DNA of 64,000 nt from Herbiconiux oxytropis (GTDB taxonomy: Bacteria; Actinomycetota; Actinomycetes; Actinomycetales; Microbacteriaceae), in contig NZ_JANLCK010000001.1 in the NCBI RefSeq assembly GCF_024979315.1, positions 310,001 through 374,000 of the forward strand, written 5' to 3'. Below the pieces are notes generated by a model, which did no database searches, was not told where the DNA came from, and saw only the letters and a program-made list of their open reading frames with translations. Below are positions 41,859-51,214 of the stretch, piece after piece (position 1 is the first letter of the stretch; each line of letters starts with the position of its first letter). The position numbers and the translations under genes were made by a program.

Positions 41859-43106
41859 TCACCGAGCGGTCGACCGCTCCCCCGCCCCGCGCGCGTCGAG
41901 CGCAGCCCGCGTGAACACGTCGAACGCCTCGTTGCGCACCCGCTCGAGACCGAGGTCGGCGCCGCGCACCAGTTCGACGATGCCGAACTCCAGCATCCAG
42001 TCGTCGGGCTTCAGCTGGTCGAAGCGGTAGAGCCAGTCGACCATCGAGAAGAATGGGAACCAGGTGAAGCCGATGATCGGATGCCCCTCGGCGCGCATCG
42101 CCGCGAGCACCTCTCCCGACTCGCGCATCCACTCGATCTTCTCGGCGGGGGTGCCCACCAGGGAGGTCTCGGTGACGGCGATGGGCAGGCCGTAACGATC
42201 GGCGTAGAGCTCGATCAGGGTGCGCAGACCGCCCCCGTCGTTGCGCACCGGGACGAGCCGGCCGTCGACGAACTCGCCCGTGGTGAAGTGGGGATAGTAA
42301 TTCACCCCGATCACGTCGGGGGTGACCGCGTTCTCGCGGAACCACTGCAACTCCGCCTCCGTGACCCCGTGCGAGGTCAGCCACGGGTGCAGCGGAGCGT
42401 CGGCGTCGAAGCGGCCCGTGATCAGGTCGAGGGCGATGAAGCGGCGCTCCTCGAGCAGCTCGCGGGAGAGCAGCGGCGACTCGCCTTCTCCCCGATACAG
42501 GAAGCCGGCGTCGACGTGCACGAAGGTGGCGTCCGGATGCACGGCGGCGATCTCCCGCTGAGTGAGCACCATGCCGCGGGCCAGCTGCATCGTGACCTTG
42601 ATGAAGCCGTCGTGGCCCGAGAGATAGGGCGGCCACTTGGCGTTCTCACCGCACCACTCGGCGTTGACCACCGGCTCGTTCAGCGGCGTGAAGTCGGTGA
42701 AGACGTCGCGATAGCGCTCGGCGACCGCGCGGCCGTACGAGGCGACCCGCTCGGGATAGCGGGCGTTGATGAACGAGTTGTCGAGCCACAGCGGAGTGCC
42801 GTAGTGCATGAGGTCGACGATGCAGCGCAGTCCCAGCTCACGCATCCGCTCGGCGACCTGGTCGAGCCACGACCAGTCGAACTCCCCCGGCCGTGGTTCG
42901 ACGAGGTACCACGGGATGCCCCAGCGCACGAACTCGGCGCCGCTCTCGGCGACGAGGTCGAGGTCGTCGCGCCAGCGGGCGTAGTGCTGGGTGAGTTCGT
43001 ACTCGTCGAGCTTGCGGTGGCCCACGGCCTCCTGCGGAATGAAGGTGTCCTCGATGCCGACGCCGTAGTGGAGGCGGTCTTCGAGGTACCAGGGGGTGTC
43101 GCTCAC
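41859..43106 (-). CDS. Glycoside hydrolase, GH1-like beta-glycosidase
   Basis: 415 residues without signal peptide. The TIM-barrel retaining pair is visible: acid/base Glu144 in TPLNEPVVNAEW and nucleophile Glu313 in AVTETSLVG, plus HYGTPLWLD, which resembles the GH1 HxDxP-type strand. GTG 43106 is taken because AAAGGA precedes it; ATG 43124 overlaps the permease stop and is the alternative. It is the last gene of the importer operon and should hydrolyse the imported glycoside inside the cell. Confidence 0.85.
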   Translation of the reverse strand: MSDTPWYLEDRLHYGVGIEDTFIPQEAVGHRKLDEYELTQHYARWRDDLDLVAESGAEFVRWGIPWYLVEPRPGEFDWSWLDQVAERMRELGLRCIVDLMHYGTPLWLDNSFINARYPERVASYGRAVAERYRDVFTDFTPLNEPVVNAEWCGENAKWPPYLSGHDGFIKVTMQLARGMVLTQREIAAVHPDATFVHVDAGFLYRGEGESPLLSRELLEERRFIALDLITGRFDADAPLHPWLTSHGVTEAELQWFRENAVTPDVIGVNYYPHFTTGEFVDGRLVPVRNDGGGLRTLIELYADRYGLPIAVTETSLVGTPAEKIEWMRESGEVLAAMRAEGHPIIGFTWFPFFSMVDWLYRFDQLKPDDWMLEFGIVELVRGADLGLERVRNEAFDVFTRAALDARGAGERSTAR

Positions 43107-43120
43107 GCGGCATCCTTTCG

Positions 43121-44032
43121 TCATTTGAGGCCCGTGGTGGCGATACCGGCCACGAAACTGCGCTGGATGAGGAGGAAGAAGAGGATGACCGGGAGCATCG
43201 CGAGGAGCGACCCGGCCATCAGCAGCCCGTACTCCACGACGTGCTGCCCCATGAACAGGGCGAGTCCGGCCGGCAGGGTGGAGGTCTCCACCGACGACGA
43301 CATCACGAGCGGCCAGAGCAGATCGTTCCAGTTGTACTGGAAGTGGAAGAGCCCGAGGGTCAGCAGGGCCGGGCGCGACAGCGGCATGATGATGCCCCAG
43401 TAGATACGCCATTCGGATGCTCCGTCGACCCGCGCCGCCTCCTCCAGGTCCTTCGGCAGCGAGAGGAAGAACTGCGTGAGGAAGAAGATGCCGAAGGCGT
43501 TCGTCATCCTCGGGATGATCAGGCCCGGGAGGGTGTTCGTGAGCCCCAGCCCGTTCAGCATGTCGTAGAGCGGGATGAGCGTCACCTGGAACGGCAGCAT
43601 CAGCAGCAGCAGGATGAGCACCATCACCACGGCCCGGCCCTTGAACGGCAGGCGGGCCAGAGCGTAGGCGGCCATCGAGTCGAACAGCAGCGAGATGATC
43701 GTCACGCTGCCGGCGAAGACGATGGTGTTCACGTAGAGACGGGCGAACGGGATGCGATCCCACACCTCCACGAAGTGCTCGAGGGTGAGTTCGCGCGGCC
43801 AGAGAGTGGGCGGCGCACTGACGATGTCGCTCTCGGGCTTGAAGGCGGTGAACACCATCCAGATGATCGGCAGCAGCATGAGCAGGCCGATGGCGATGGA
43901 GGTGATGGCGAGCAGCCACGTGGCGGCCCGGCGGGTGTTCACCGGGCGACGACGGCGAGCGGATGCGGTGCTCGCCTCACCGGGCCCGGTGGGCTTTCCG
44001 GCACCGGTCGGCCTCGTTGCCGTGATCGCCAT
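43121..44032 (-). CDS. Carbohydrate ABC transporter permease (MalG-like)
   Basis: 303 residues, six membrane helices after a 35-residue basic/Gly-Pro lead. The EAA loop for ATPase contact reads EEAARVDGASEWRIYWGIIM PLSRPAL region, and the end SFVAGIATTGLK is typical of MalG relatives. Its start shares one base with the MalF-like gene stop (TGATG). No ATPase gene is in the locus; such importers in actinobacteria often use a shared MsiK-type ATPase encoded elsewhere. Confidence 0.92.
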   Translation of the reverse strand: MAITATRPTGAGKPTGPGEASTASARRRRPVNTRRAATWLLAITSIAIGLLMLLPIIWMVFTAFKPESDIVSAPPTLWPRELTLEHFVEVWDRIPFARLYVNTIVFAGSVTIISLLFDSMAAYALARLPFKGRAVVMVLILLLLMLPFQVTLIPLYDMLNGLGLTNTLPGLIIPRMTNAFGIFFLTQFFLSLPKDLEEAARVDGASEWRIYWGIIMPLSRPALLTLGLFHFQYNWNDLLWPLVMSSSVETSTLPAGLALFMGQHVVEYGLLMAGSLLAMLPVILFFLLIQRSFVAGIATTGLK

Positions 44033-44973
44033 CAGTAGGTCACCTGCTTACGTCGGAGATAGCCGAACTGCACCATCGAGAGGATGAACACGAAGAGCAC
44101 GAGCACGAAGGAGATCGCCGACGCGTAGCCGAAGCGCAGCTCCTGGAAGCCCTCGCGGTAGACCAGCATCACGAGTGTCTCGGTGCGGAAGAACGGCCCG
44201 CCCCTCGTCATCACGTAGATCTGGTCGAAGGCCTGCAGGGTCGCGATCAGCGCCAGCACCGACACGAGCAGGGTCTGGTTCGAGAGCAGGGGCAACGTCA
44301 CGTTGCGGAACCGCTGCCACACCCCGGCGCCGTCGAGCCGCGCCGCCTCGTACATGTCGACGGGGATCGACTGCAGGCCTGCCAGGTAGATCACCATGTA
44401 GAAGCCGACGTTCTTCCAGACGCCCACGATCATCACCGCGGCCATCGCATAGCGCGGGTCGCTCAGCCAGCCCTGCTCGGGGACGATCCCGACGAGGCTC
44501 AGCCAGTGCGAGATCAGACCGATGTTCGGGTCGAGCAGGAAGGCCCAGGCGATCGCGATGATGCCGAGGGAGACGATGAACGGCAGGAAGATCGCGGTGC
44601 GGGCGAACGCCCGGCCGTGGAACGCCTGGTTCAGCATCAGCGCGAAGGCGAGTGCCAGCACGACGGTCACCGGGGTGACCACCACGGCGTAGAGCACCGT
44701 GTTGCCGAAGGCGTTCCAGAATGCACTGTCGGAGAGCAGTTCGGTGTAGTTGTCGATGCCGACCCACTCGGCCGCCCTGATCAGGTTGTAGTCGGTGAAG
44801 GACAGGTACAGCGCCTGCACCATCGGGTAGACCGTGAACGCGATCAGGATGAGCAGGGTCGGCGTGAGGAAGAGCCACGCGGTGAGGGAGCGGCGGCCGC
44901 TGACCCGCAGCGCGGGCCGGCGGCGCTTGGGCGGCGGGAGCTTGACCGCGGGGCGTTCTGCGGTGGTCGTCAT
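44032..44973 (-). CDS. Carbohydrate ABC transporter permease (MalF-like)
   Basis: 313 residues with six helices. It starts SLTAWLFLTPTLLILIAFTV after a proline/arginine-rich cytoplasmic lead, and the EAA loop reads YEAARLDGAGVWQRFRNVTL. ATG 44973 has AAAGG 6 nt upstream. It pairs with the MalG-like permease. Confidence 0.92.
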   Translation of the reverse strand: MTTTAERPAVKLPPPKRRRPALRVSGRRSLTAWLFLTPTLLILIAFTVYPMVQALYLSFTDYNLIRAAEWVGIDNYTELLSDSAFWNAFGNTVLYAVVVTPVTVVLALAFALMLNQAFHGRAFARTAIFLPFIVSLGIIAIAWAFLLDPNIGLISHWLSLVGIVPEQGWLSDPRYAMAAVMIVGVWKNVGFYMVIYLAGLQSIPVDMYEAARLDGAGVWQRFRNVTLPLLSNQTLLVSVLALIATLQAFDQIYVMTRGGPFFRTETLVMLVYREGFQELRFGYASAISFVLVLFVFILSMVQFGYLRRKQVTY

Positions 44974-44987
44974 GGTGTGCCTTTCGC

Positions 44988-45018
44988 GGAGGACGGGCGC
45001 GGGAAGCACCCGCCCTCC
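44988..45018 (-). promoter_or_regulatory. Bulged hairpin after the binding-protein gene
   Basis: Two 5-bp GC helices (GGAGG/CCTCC and GCGGG/CCCGC) stack around a 5-nt loop with a 6-nt one-sided bulge, immediately after the binding-protein stop. It is weaker than its two counterparts at 2093 and 30565 but sits in the same relative place. Confidence 0.5.
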
Positions 45019-45025
45019 GGGTGGA

Positions 45026-46369
45026 TCACTTGTCGAGTTCGGCCTGCACCTGGGCGGAGGCGTCGGTGAAGATGTCCTCGACCGAGCCCTCTCCGTTCAG
45101 TGCCTTCTGAACCGAGGGATTGAAGATGGTCTCCATGATCGGGCCGCCGCTGGCGACACCGGGCAGGAGGGTCTTCGAGACATCCGTGACCTCGGCGGCA
45201 CCGAAGATCGCGGGGTAGGGGCTCGCGGTCACCTTGTCGGCCACGTCGGCGCGGTTCGGCGGGAAGCCGGATCCATCGGACCAGGTGGTCTGGGCCTCGA
45301 CCGAGTTCCAGTACGCGAAGAACTCGTAGGCCGCCTCCTTCTGCGCGTCGCTCGTTCCGGCGGGCAGACCCATCGACACGACGTCGGCGAGCACCGCCTC
45401 GTCCGTCGGGCCCGCAGGCGGCTTGGCGAGACCGTAATTGAGACCGGCTTCGTCGAAACCGGTCGTCATCCACGGTCCGACGATCTCGATGGCGGCCTTC
45501 TGCGTCTGGAACAGCTTGTCCGCATCCGCACCCGACATGCCGATCTGGGTGGCCTTTTGGTCGCGGATGAGCGACACCCAGAAGTCGAGCGCCTCGATCG
45601 ACTCGGGGTCTCCCAGCGTCGACTTCGTGCCGTCGTCGTTGGCGATGCTGCCGCCCGTGCCCCACAGCAGGGAGGCGAAGACGGGAACCGTCTCGTGGTC
45701 GCCGAGCGCCATCGCGAACTGCTCGGGCTGGCCGTCGCCGTTCTCGTCGACGGTGAGCTTGGGCACCATCGACGCGAGCTCGTCCCACGTGGTGGGCGGC
45801 TTCTCGGGGTCGAGGCCGGCGGCGGTGAAGAGATCCTTGTTGTAGTACATCATCATCGGGGTGAAGTTCACCGGCACCCCGTAGTTGACGCCGTCGAACA
45901 CCGAGGCATCGACCGCGGCGGTGGCGAGGGCTTCGGTGTCGTTGCCGGCATCCGAGTAGTAGTCGTCGAGCGGTTCGAACAGGCCCTGGCTCGCGAACTG
46001 CGGCATGCGCGACGCCGACATCGCGATGATGTCGGGGCCGTCGTTGCCGGCGACCGATGTGAGCACCTTCTGGTACAGGGTGTCCCACGGCATGATGTTG
46101 GCCTTGACCTCGACGTCGTCCTGCGAGGCGTTGAAGTCTTCGATGACCTTCTCGAGCGCCGGTCCGTCAGGGCCGGTGAACCCGTTCCAGAAGTCGAGGG
46201 TGACCTTGCCCGAGGCGTCGGGCTGGTCGTCGCTGCCGCCGCCCGAGCCCTGGCCGGTGCAGCCGGCGAGCGCGAGGCCGGTGACCGCCAGGGCGGCCAC
46301 CACGGTGAGCGGGCGGATCGTGTGACGGGAACGCCGTTCGCGTGAACCGCGTCGCTGCTGTGTCTTCAT
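45026..46369 (-). CDS. Extracellular carbohydrate-binding lipoprotein (SBP family 1)
   Basis: 447 residues. The twin-arginine-like basic start MKTQQRRGSRERRSRH is followed by a hydrophobic stretch and lipobox LALAGC. The mature part opens VTLDFWNGFTGPDGPALEKV, typical of family 1 oligosaccharide receptors, with ANIMPWDTLYQKVL and FAYWNS further on. It heads the importer-GH1 operon; the LacI operator lies 21 bp upstream of its start, so it is directly repressible. Confidence 0.93.
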   Translation of the reverse strand: MKTQQRRGSRERRSRHTIRPLTVVAALAVTGLALAGCTGQGSGGGSDDQPDASGKVTLDFWNGFTGPDGPALEKVIEDFNASQDDVEVKANIMPWDTLYQKVLTSVAGNDGPDIIAMSASRMPQFASQGLFEPLDDYYSDAGNDTEALATAAVDASVFDGVNYGVPVNFTPMMMYYNKDLFTAAGLDPEKPPTTWDELASMVPKLTVDENGDGQPEQFAMALGDHETVPVFASLLWGTGGSIANDDGTKSTLGDPESIEALDFWVSLIRDQKATQIGMSGADADKLFQTQKAAIEIVGPWMTTGFDEAGLNYGLAKPPAGPTDEAVLADVVSMGLPAGTSDAQKEAAYEFFAYWNSVEAQTTWSDGSGFPPNRADVADKVTASPYPAIFGAAEVTDVSKTLLPGVASGGPIMETIFNPSVQKALNGEGSVEDIFTDASAQVQAELDK

Positions 46370-46389
46370 CGACTTTCTCCTTCGTGAGT

Positions 46390-46405
46390 CGTTCAACGTT
46401 GAACG
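46390..46405. promoter_or_regulatory. LacI-type operator, 16-bp perfect palindrome
   Basis: CGTTCAACGTTGAACG is perfectly self-complementary with the central CG of LacI/GalR sites. It lies between the divergent binding-protein and lacI-type genes. A second half-like site TCGTTGAACAAG follows at about 46438-46449. Together they suggest repression and possible looping or autoregulation. Confidence 0.85.
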
Positions 46406-46504
46406 AGAGGACAAATACCGTTATACATGACTGGTAATCGTTGAACAAGGCGTTACCGTGAAGGTGACCATCCCGGTCCCGGCGATGCGGAAAGGAGGTC
46501 GGCA

Positions 46505-47509
46505 ATGGCGCGGCCCACATTGAAGGACGTCGCCGATCGCGTCGGCGTCTCGGCCAAGACGGTGTCGAACGTGGTGAACGGAACCGGCTGGGTGACCGAC
46601 GAGCTGCGCGAGCGCGTGCAGGTGGCGCTGCTGGAGGTCGGTTACCGACCGAACGCCGCCGCCCGGCAGCTGCGCAGCGGGCGGAGCGGCATGATCGCCC
46701 TCGCCGTGCCCGAGCTCAGCCAGCCGTACTTCGCCGAACTCGCCGCCTCCCTGGTGCGCGAGGCCCAAGGACGCATGATCACCGTGCTGGTGAATCAGAC
46801 CGACGGCCTCGCCGATGTCGAGCGCAAGATCAGCGAAGGCATCGGGGCGACGGCGGTCGACGGCATCATCCTCAGCCCACTCGCACTGAGTGCCGGTGAC
46901 CTCGAGGGCCGCCGCGACAGCACTCCGCTCGTGCTGCTGGGCGAGCACATCGGCACCAGCACCTTTCCGCACGTCACCGTCGACAACACGGCTGCGGCGA
47001 AGGCGGCGACACAGCACCTGCTGTCGATCGGCTGCCGGCGCATCGCCGCGATCGGGGCCCAGGAGCACGGCCCGAACGAAACGGCGCTGCTGCGGCTCGC
47101 CGGCTATCGCGCCGCGTTGGAGGAGGCCGGCATCCCGGTCGACGAGTCGTTGATCCTGCCCGTCGACGGCTTCCACCGTGCCGACGGCGCCCGCGCCGCC
47201 CGCACGATCCTGAGCGCCGGACTCGAGCCCGACGGCATCTTCGCCTTCAACGACCTCCTCGCCCTCGGAGCGATGCACACTCTCTCCACGGCGAACGTCA
47301 GGGTGCCCGACGACGTCGCGGTGATCGGCTTCGACGACATCGAGGAGGGTCAGTACAGCACGCCGACTCTCAGTTCCGTGTCGCCGCACACCGCCGAGCT
47401 CGTCGCGACGGCCATCGATCTCCTGCTCGCACAACCCCCCGCACCGGGAATGCACACCGTCGGGTTCACGATCGCCCATCGCGCCAGCACGAAAGGACCC
47501 GCGCAATGA
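46505..47509 (+). CDS. LacI-family transcriptional repressor
   Basis: 334 residues. The canonical N-terminus MARPTLKDVADRVGVSAKTV includes helix-turn-helix and is followed by the hinge (PNAAARQLRSGRSG). The sugar-binding domain follows (IALAVPELSQPYFAELAASL; DGIFAFNDLLALGAM). GGAGG precedes ATG 46505. It overlaps the GH2 gene by ATGA and should control both divergent arms of the glycoside locus through the palindrome at 46390. Confidence 0.95.
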   Translation: MARPTLKDVADRVGVSAKTVSNVVNGTGWVTDELRERVQVALLEVGYRPNAAARQLRSGRSGMIALAVPELSQPYFAELAASLVREAQGRMITVLVNQTDGLADVERKISEGIGATAVDGIILSPLALSAGDLEGRRDSTPLVLLGEHIGTSTFPHVTVDNTAAAKAATQHLLSIGCRRIAAIGAQEHGPNETALLRLAGYRAALEEAGIPVDESLILPVDGFHRADGARAARTILSAGLEPDGIFAFNDLLALGAMHTLSTANVRVPDDVAVIGFDDIEEGQYSTPTLSSVSPHTAELVATAIDLLLAQPPAPGMHTVGFTIAHRASTKGPAQ

Positions 47510-49326
47510 CCACGACCCAGACCCCGGACGCGACGACGCAGGACGGCACCTACCCGAGGCCGCAGCTGATGCGCCCCCGCTGGCACGACCTCTCGGGCAC
47601 CTGGGACTTCGCCTGGGACGACGCCGAGGAGTACGAGCACGACGACGTGCCGTTCACGCGTCGCATCGAGGTGCCATTCCCGCCGGAATCGCCCGCATCG
47701 GGCATCCATGAGACCGGGTTCCACTCGCGAGCGTGGTACCGGCGCACGTTCGGCGCGGCCGAGCTGCAGGCGGCGGGGTCGCCGACGGGCGCGGACTCGG
47801 ATCCCGGGAGGGTGCTGCTGCACTTCGGTGCGGTCGACCACGCGGCCAGCGTCTGGGTGAACGGGCACCTCGTGGCCACGCACACCGGTGGGCAGACCCC
47901 GTTCTCGGCCGACATCTCCCACGTCGTGCGCGCCGGGGGCGGGGAGTTCACGATCGTGGTGCGCGCGGTCGATCTGCCGAGCGATGTCTCGACCCTGCGC
48001 GGAAAACAGGACTGGCGCGAGGAACCCCACACCATCTGGTACCACCGCACGACCGGCATCTGGCAGCCGGTCTGGCTCGAGTGGGTTCCCCCCGTCTCCG
48101 TCGAATCGATCATCTGGAGGTCCGACCTGACGACGTCGACGGTGGAGGCCGACATCGAGCTGGCCGGGCTCGTCGCAGGCGCCGACTCGGTGGACGTCAC
48201 GCTCACCCACGGCGGCGAGACGATCGCCGCCACCACGGTGCGGACGATGGGTGAACGCGCGGTCTCCGTGCGCCTGGTCATCCCCCGTCAGCTCAACGGC
48301 CAGCAGTACGAGGAACTGCTCTGGAGCCCCTCATCTCCGACACTGATCGGAGCACGGATCTCCGTGCAGTCGCACGATCCCGCGGCTCCGCCGACGGACG
48401 CCGTGTCGAGCTACCTCGGGCTCCGCAGCGTCGCGACGTGCGAGGAGGGGCTGCTGCTCAACGATCGGCCGATCTACCTGCGGTCGGTGCTGGCGCAGAA
48501 CTACTGGCCCGAATCGCATCTCGCCGCCACGGCGGCGACGCTGCGCCGCGAAGTCGAACTGATCCTCGAACTGGGGTTCAACACGGCGCGCATCCATCAG
48601 AAGGTCGAGGATCCGCGCTTCCTCTACTGGGCCGATCGGCTCGGCTTGATGCTGTGGGGCGAGACGGCCAGCGCCTACGCCTTCGATCCGAAGGCGATCG
48701 GCGCGCTCGTGGCCGAGTGGACCGCCGTGCTCGAACGGGACCGTTCGCATCCGTCGATCATCGCCTGGGTGCCGCTGAACGAGAGCTGGGGCGTTCAGCA
48801 CATCTCGCACGACCCCCGCCAGCGCGCCTTCAGTCGCGCGATCGCCGATCTGACCCGGGCCCTCGACGGCACGCGGCCGGTCATCTCCAACGACGGCTGG
48901 GAGCACACGGACTCCGACATCATGACGATCCACGACTACGACGCCGACCCTGCCGCACTCGCCGAACGCTACGGTAACGCGGAGGGCCTGCAGCGGATGA
49001 TCCGCGGGTTCGGGCCGGCGGGCCGGCGGATGTCCGCGGAAGGCGGAGAGGCGCGGACGCCCCGGCCGGTCATGCTCACCGAATTCGGCGGGGTGAGCCT
49101 CGAGACGGGCGACTCGAGCGACTGGGGCTACTCCACGGCGCCCGATGCGGAGTCGTTCGAGAAGCAGGTGAGCGCCATCCTCCTCACCGTCGGCTCGGCG
49201 AAGCCCCTCTCCGGGTTCTGCTACACCCAGCTCACCGACACCGGGCAGGAGACGAACGGCCTGCTCTACGCGGACCGCTCACCGAAGTTCCCGGTCGACA
49301 GGATCCGCGCGGCGGTGCGCGGGTAG
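47506..49326 (+). CDS. Glycoside hydrolase family 2 (beta-galactosidase/glucuronidase type)
   Basis: 606 residues, cytoplasmic. An N-terminal sugar-binding jelly roll (DLSGTWDFAWDDAE; TGFHSRAWYRRTF; LHFGAVDHAASVWVNG), an immunoglobulin-like middle and a TIM barrel follow in family order. Acid/base Glu426 is in WVPLNESWG; nucleophile Glu526 is in LTEFGG. It is co-translated with the LacI repressor. With the GH1-like enzyme and importer it forms a locus for a beta-linked plant-type oligosaccharide or glycoside (inference). Confidence 0.93.
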   Translation: MTTTQTPDATTQDGTYPRPQLMRPRWHDLSGTWDFAWDDAEEYEHDDVPFTRRIEVPFPPESPASGIHETGFHSRAWYRRTFGAAELQAAGSPTGADSDPGRVLLHFGAVDHAASVWVNGHLVATHTGGQTPFSADISHVVRAGGGEFTIVVRAVDLPSDVSTLRGKQDWREEPHTIWYHRTTGIWQPVWLEWVPPVSVESIIWRSDLTTSTVEADIELAGLVAGADSVDVTLTHGGETIAATTVRTMGERAVSVRLVIPRQLNGQQYEELLWSPSSPTLIGARISVQSHDPAAPPTDAVSSYLGLRSVATCEEGLLLNDRPIYLRSVLAQNYWPESHLAATAATLRREVELILELGFNTARIHQKVEDPRFLYWADRLGLMLWGETASAYAFDPKAIGALVAEWTAVLERDRSHPSIIAWVPLNESWGVQHISHDPRQRAFSRAIADLTRALDGTRPVISNDGWEHTDSDIMTIHDYDADPAALAERYGNAEGLQRMIRGFGPAGRRMSAEGGEARTPRPVMLTEFGGVSLETGDSSDWGYSTAPDAESFEKQVSAILLTVGSAKPLSGFCYTQLTDTGQETNGLLYADRSPKFPVDRIRAAVRG

Positions 49327-49346
49327 CCCAGAGAGCCGCGCTGTTC

Positions 49347-49916
49347 TCACGTGACGACGGGGCGGTACAGCGACGCGACCGCCCCCGACCGGAACTCCTG
49401 GCGATCGACGAGCTCGAGCTGCACCCGCTCGCGCAGGCCTGCGAACAGGGTCGGCCCGTGCCCGGCGATCACCGGATGCACGACGAACGCGTACTCGTCG
49501 ATCAACCCGAGATCGGCCAGCGCCAGCGGCAGCGTCACGCCTCCGACCGAGATGGCCTCCCCCGGCTCCTCCTTCAGCTGCCGCACCGCCTGCTCCAGAT
49601 CGCCCCGCAGGAGCTCGGCGTTCCAGTCGACCTCGCCGGGCTGCAGCGTGCTCGACACGACGTGCTTCTTCGTGCTGTCGATGCTCTCGGCGAACGGCAC
49701 GTCCCACTCGTCCATCCAGCCCGGCCACACCCCGGAGGCCGGCCGCCGCCAGGCCGACTCCATCATCTCGTAGGTCACGCGGCCGTACAGGAGAGCGTCT
49801 GCCCGGTCGATCTCGGCGGTCCAAAAGCGCATCGAGTCCTCGTCGGGGGCGAGTCCCGCCTCGTGATGCACGCAGCCGTCGAGAGTCAGGTTGATCCCGT
49901 AGCGCAATATGCTCAT
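49347..49916 (-). CDS. Dihydrofolate reductase-fold (RibD_C-like) protein
   Basis: 189 residues of the DfrA/RibD C-terminal superfamily common in actinobacteria. It has ILRYGINLTLDGCVHHEAG at the start, ADALLYGRVTYEMME (the NADP-loop region) and GEAISVGGVTLPLALADLGL. True folate activity is unlikely; most relatives are uncharacterised NADPH reductases. Start ATG 49916. Convergent with the GH2 gene, 20 bp apart. Confidence 0.87.
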   Translation of the reverse strand: MSILRYGINLTLDGCVHHEAGLAPDEDSMRFWTAEIDRADALLYGRVTYEMMESAWRRPASGVWPGWMDEWDVPFAESIDSTKKHVVSSTLQPGEVDWNAELLRGDLEQAVRQLKEEPGEAISVGGVTLPLALADLGLIDEYAFVVHPVIAGHGPTLFAGLRERVQLELVDRQEFRSGAVASLYRPVVT

Positions 49917-49948
49917 CCGTTGCTCTCTCTCGTCGCATGCCGAGCGTT

Positions 49949-51175
49949 TCACCGGTTCGCAGCCAGGCTACTGGCGGTGCGCCTTTCATGGTCGCGCAAG
50001 GCGATCAGGGCCAGGAGCGCCGTGAGCGCCGACGCGCCGAGCACGACCCACGTCACCGCGGCCGTGCCGGCGGAACCCACCACCGCACCCGCCGCGAGCG
50101 TGCCCGCGCCGACTCCGAGGGTCATGGCGCTGACGACCCAGCCGTTGGCCTCGGTGAGCGCGGCAGCGGGGCTGAGTTGGGAGATCCGCTCGAAGACCTG
50201 GCCCAGGGTGGGCGGGAGCATCAACCCCGAGACACCCGCTGCGATGACGTACGCCCACGTCGGCGACGCCGTCGCTGCGAGCGGGAGGTACCCGAGGGCC
50301 AGGAGGAGACCGCACGCGGTGAGGAGACGGGCCGGGGTGGAGCCGAGGGGGCGGATGCCGACGACGGTGGCACCGATGAGAGCTCCGAGCGCGTTGACCG
50401 CGAGGATCCAACCGGCGAGGCCGTCGGCGGAGCGGGCCGCCTCGGAGGCGGTCGCGACGATGGTCAGTGCGCCGACGGGCACTCCGATGCCGAACGTGAA
50501 GACGGCGACACGCGCGATCGCCGGAACGAGGATCGGCGAGCGGACGCCGGACCGCGTCGCGACGCTGCGACGCTCGACCGAGGCAGCGCGCGGTGCGGGG
50601 TTGAGGACGAAGGCGAGCGCGCCGATCAGCCCGAGCCCTCCCGCGAACAAGAGGTTGCCGATCGGGCCGAAGACCGCGATGCCCGCGACGGTCAGCAGCG
50701 GGCCGAGGATGAAGATGATCTCCTGGGCGCCGGCATCCAGGCTGAAGGCCGCCTTCAGCTGCGGGCCAGGGGCCACGAGTCGCGGCCACAGCGCCCGGAG
50801 TGCCGGCTCGAGCGGCGGTGTGAACACTCCGGCTGCTGCGGCGAGCGCCACCGCCGGGCCCGGCAGCGGTTCGAGGGTCAACGCCATTCCCGTGAAGGCG
50901 AGAAAGCTCAGGATGCCGCTGACCGCCAGGACGGCGATCTGACCGAGGCGGTCGATGAGCCGGCCGAGCAGGGGCTGCCCCACCGCTCCGGCGACCACGT
51001 AGACCGCGGTGATGAGGCCGGCGAAGCCGAAGTCGCCGCTCGTGGAGCGCACGAGCTGCACGAGCGCGAGGGCGGCCATCGCCCCGGGCAGTCGCCCGAG
51101 CAGCGAGGTGAACAGCAGATACCCGGTGTGCCTCGTGCGGAGGACTTCGACCACCGGGTAAGACGCGCCTGTCAT
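49949..51175 (-). CDS. Major facilitator superfamily transporter
   Basis: 408 residues, about twelve hydrophobic segments, an MFS loop motif in GQPLLGRLIDRLGQ, and a central cytoplasmic loop rich in arginine (APRAASVERRSVATRSG). Probably a drug or metabolite exporter. ATG 51175 starts MTGASYPVVEVLRTRHTGY. It is divergent from a GntR-family gene 39 bp away, so that regulator probably controls it. Confidence 0.9.
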   Translation of the reverse strand: MTGASYPVVEVLRTRHTGYLLFTSLLGRLPGAMAALALVQLVRSTSGDFGFAGLITAVYVVAGAVGQPLLGRLIDRLGQIAVLAVSGILSFLAFTGMALTLEPLPGPAVALAAAAGVFTPPLEPALRALWPRLVAPGPQLKAAFSLDAGAQEIIFILGPLLTVAGIAVFGPIGNLLFAGGLGLIGALAFVLNPAPRAASVERRSVATRSGVRSPILVPAIARVAVFTFGIGVPVGALTIVATASEAARSADGLAGWILAVNALGALIGATVVGIRPLGSTPARLLTACGLLLALGYLPLAATASPTWAYVIAAGVSGLMLPPTLGQVFERISQLSPAAALTEANGWVVSAMTLGVGAGTLAAGAVVGSAGTAAVTWVVLGASALTALLALIALRDHERRTASSLAANR

Positions 51176-51214
51176 ACAAGCCAGTCTGACACATGCATAT
51201 GTTTTGATGGAGCC

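Noticed and set aside
49937-51214. N-terminal extension of the GntR-type regulator
   Set aside because: It is antisense to the MFS gene; GTG 51215 with a Shine-Dalgarno gives the normal family length.
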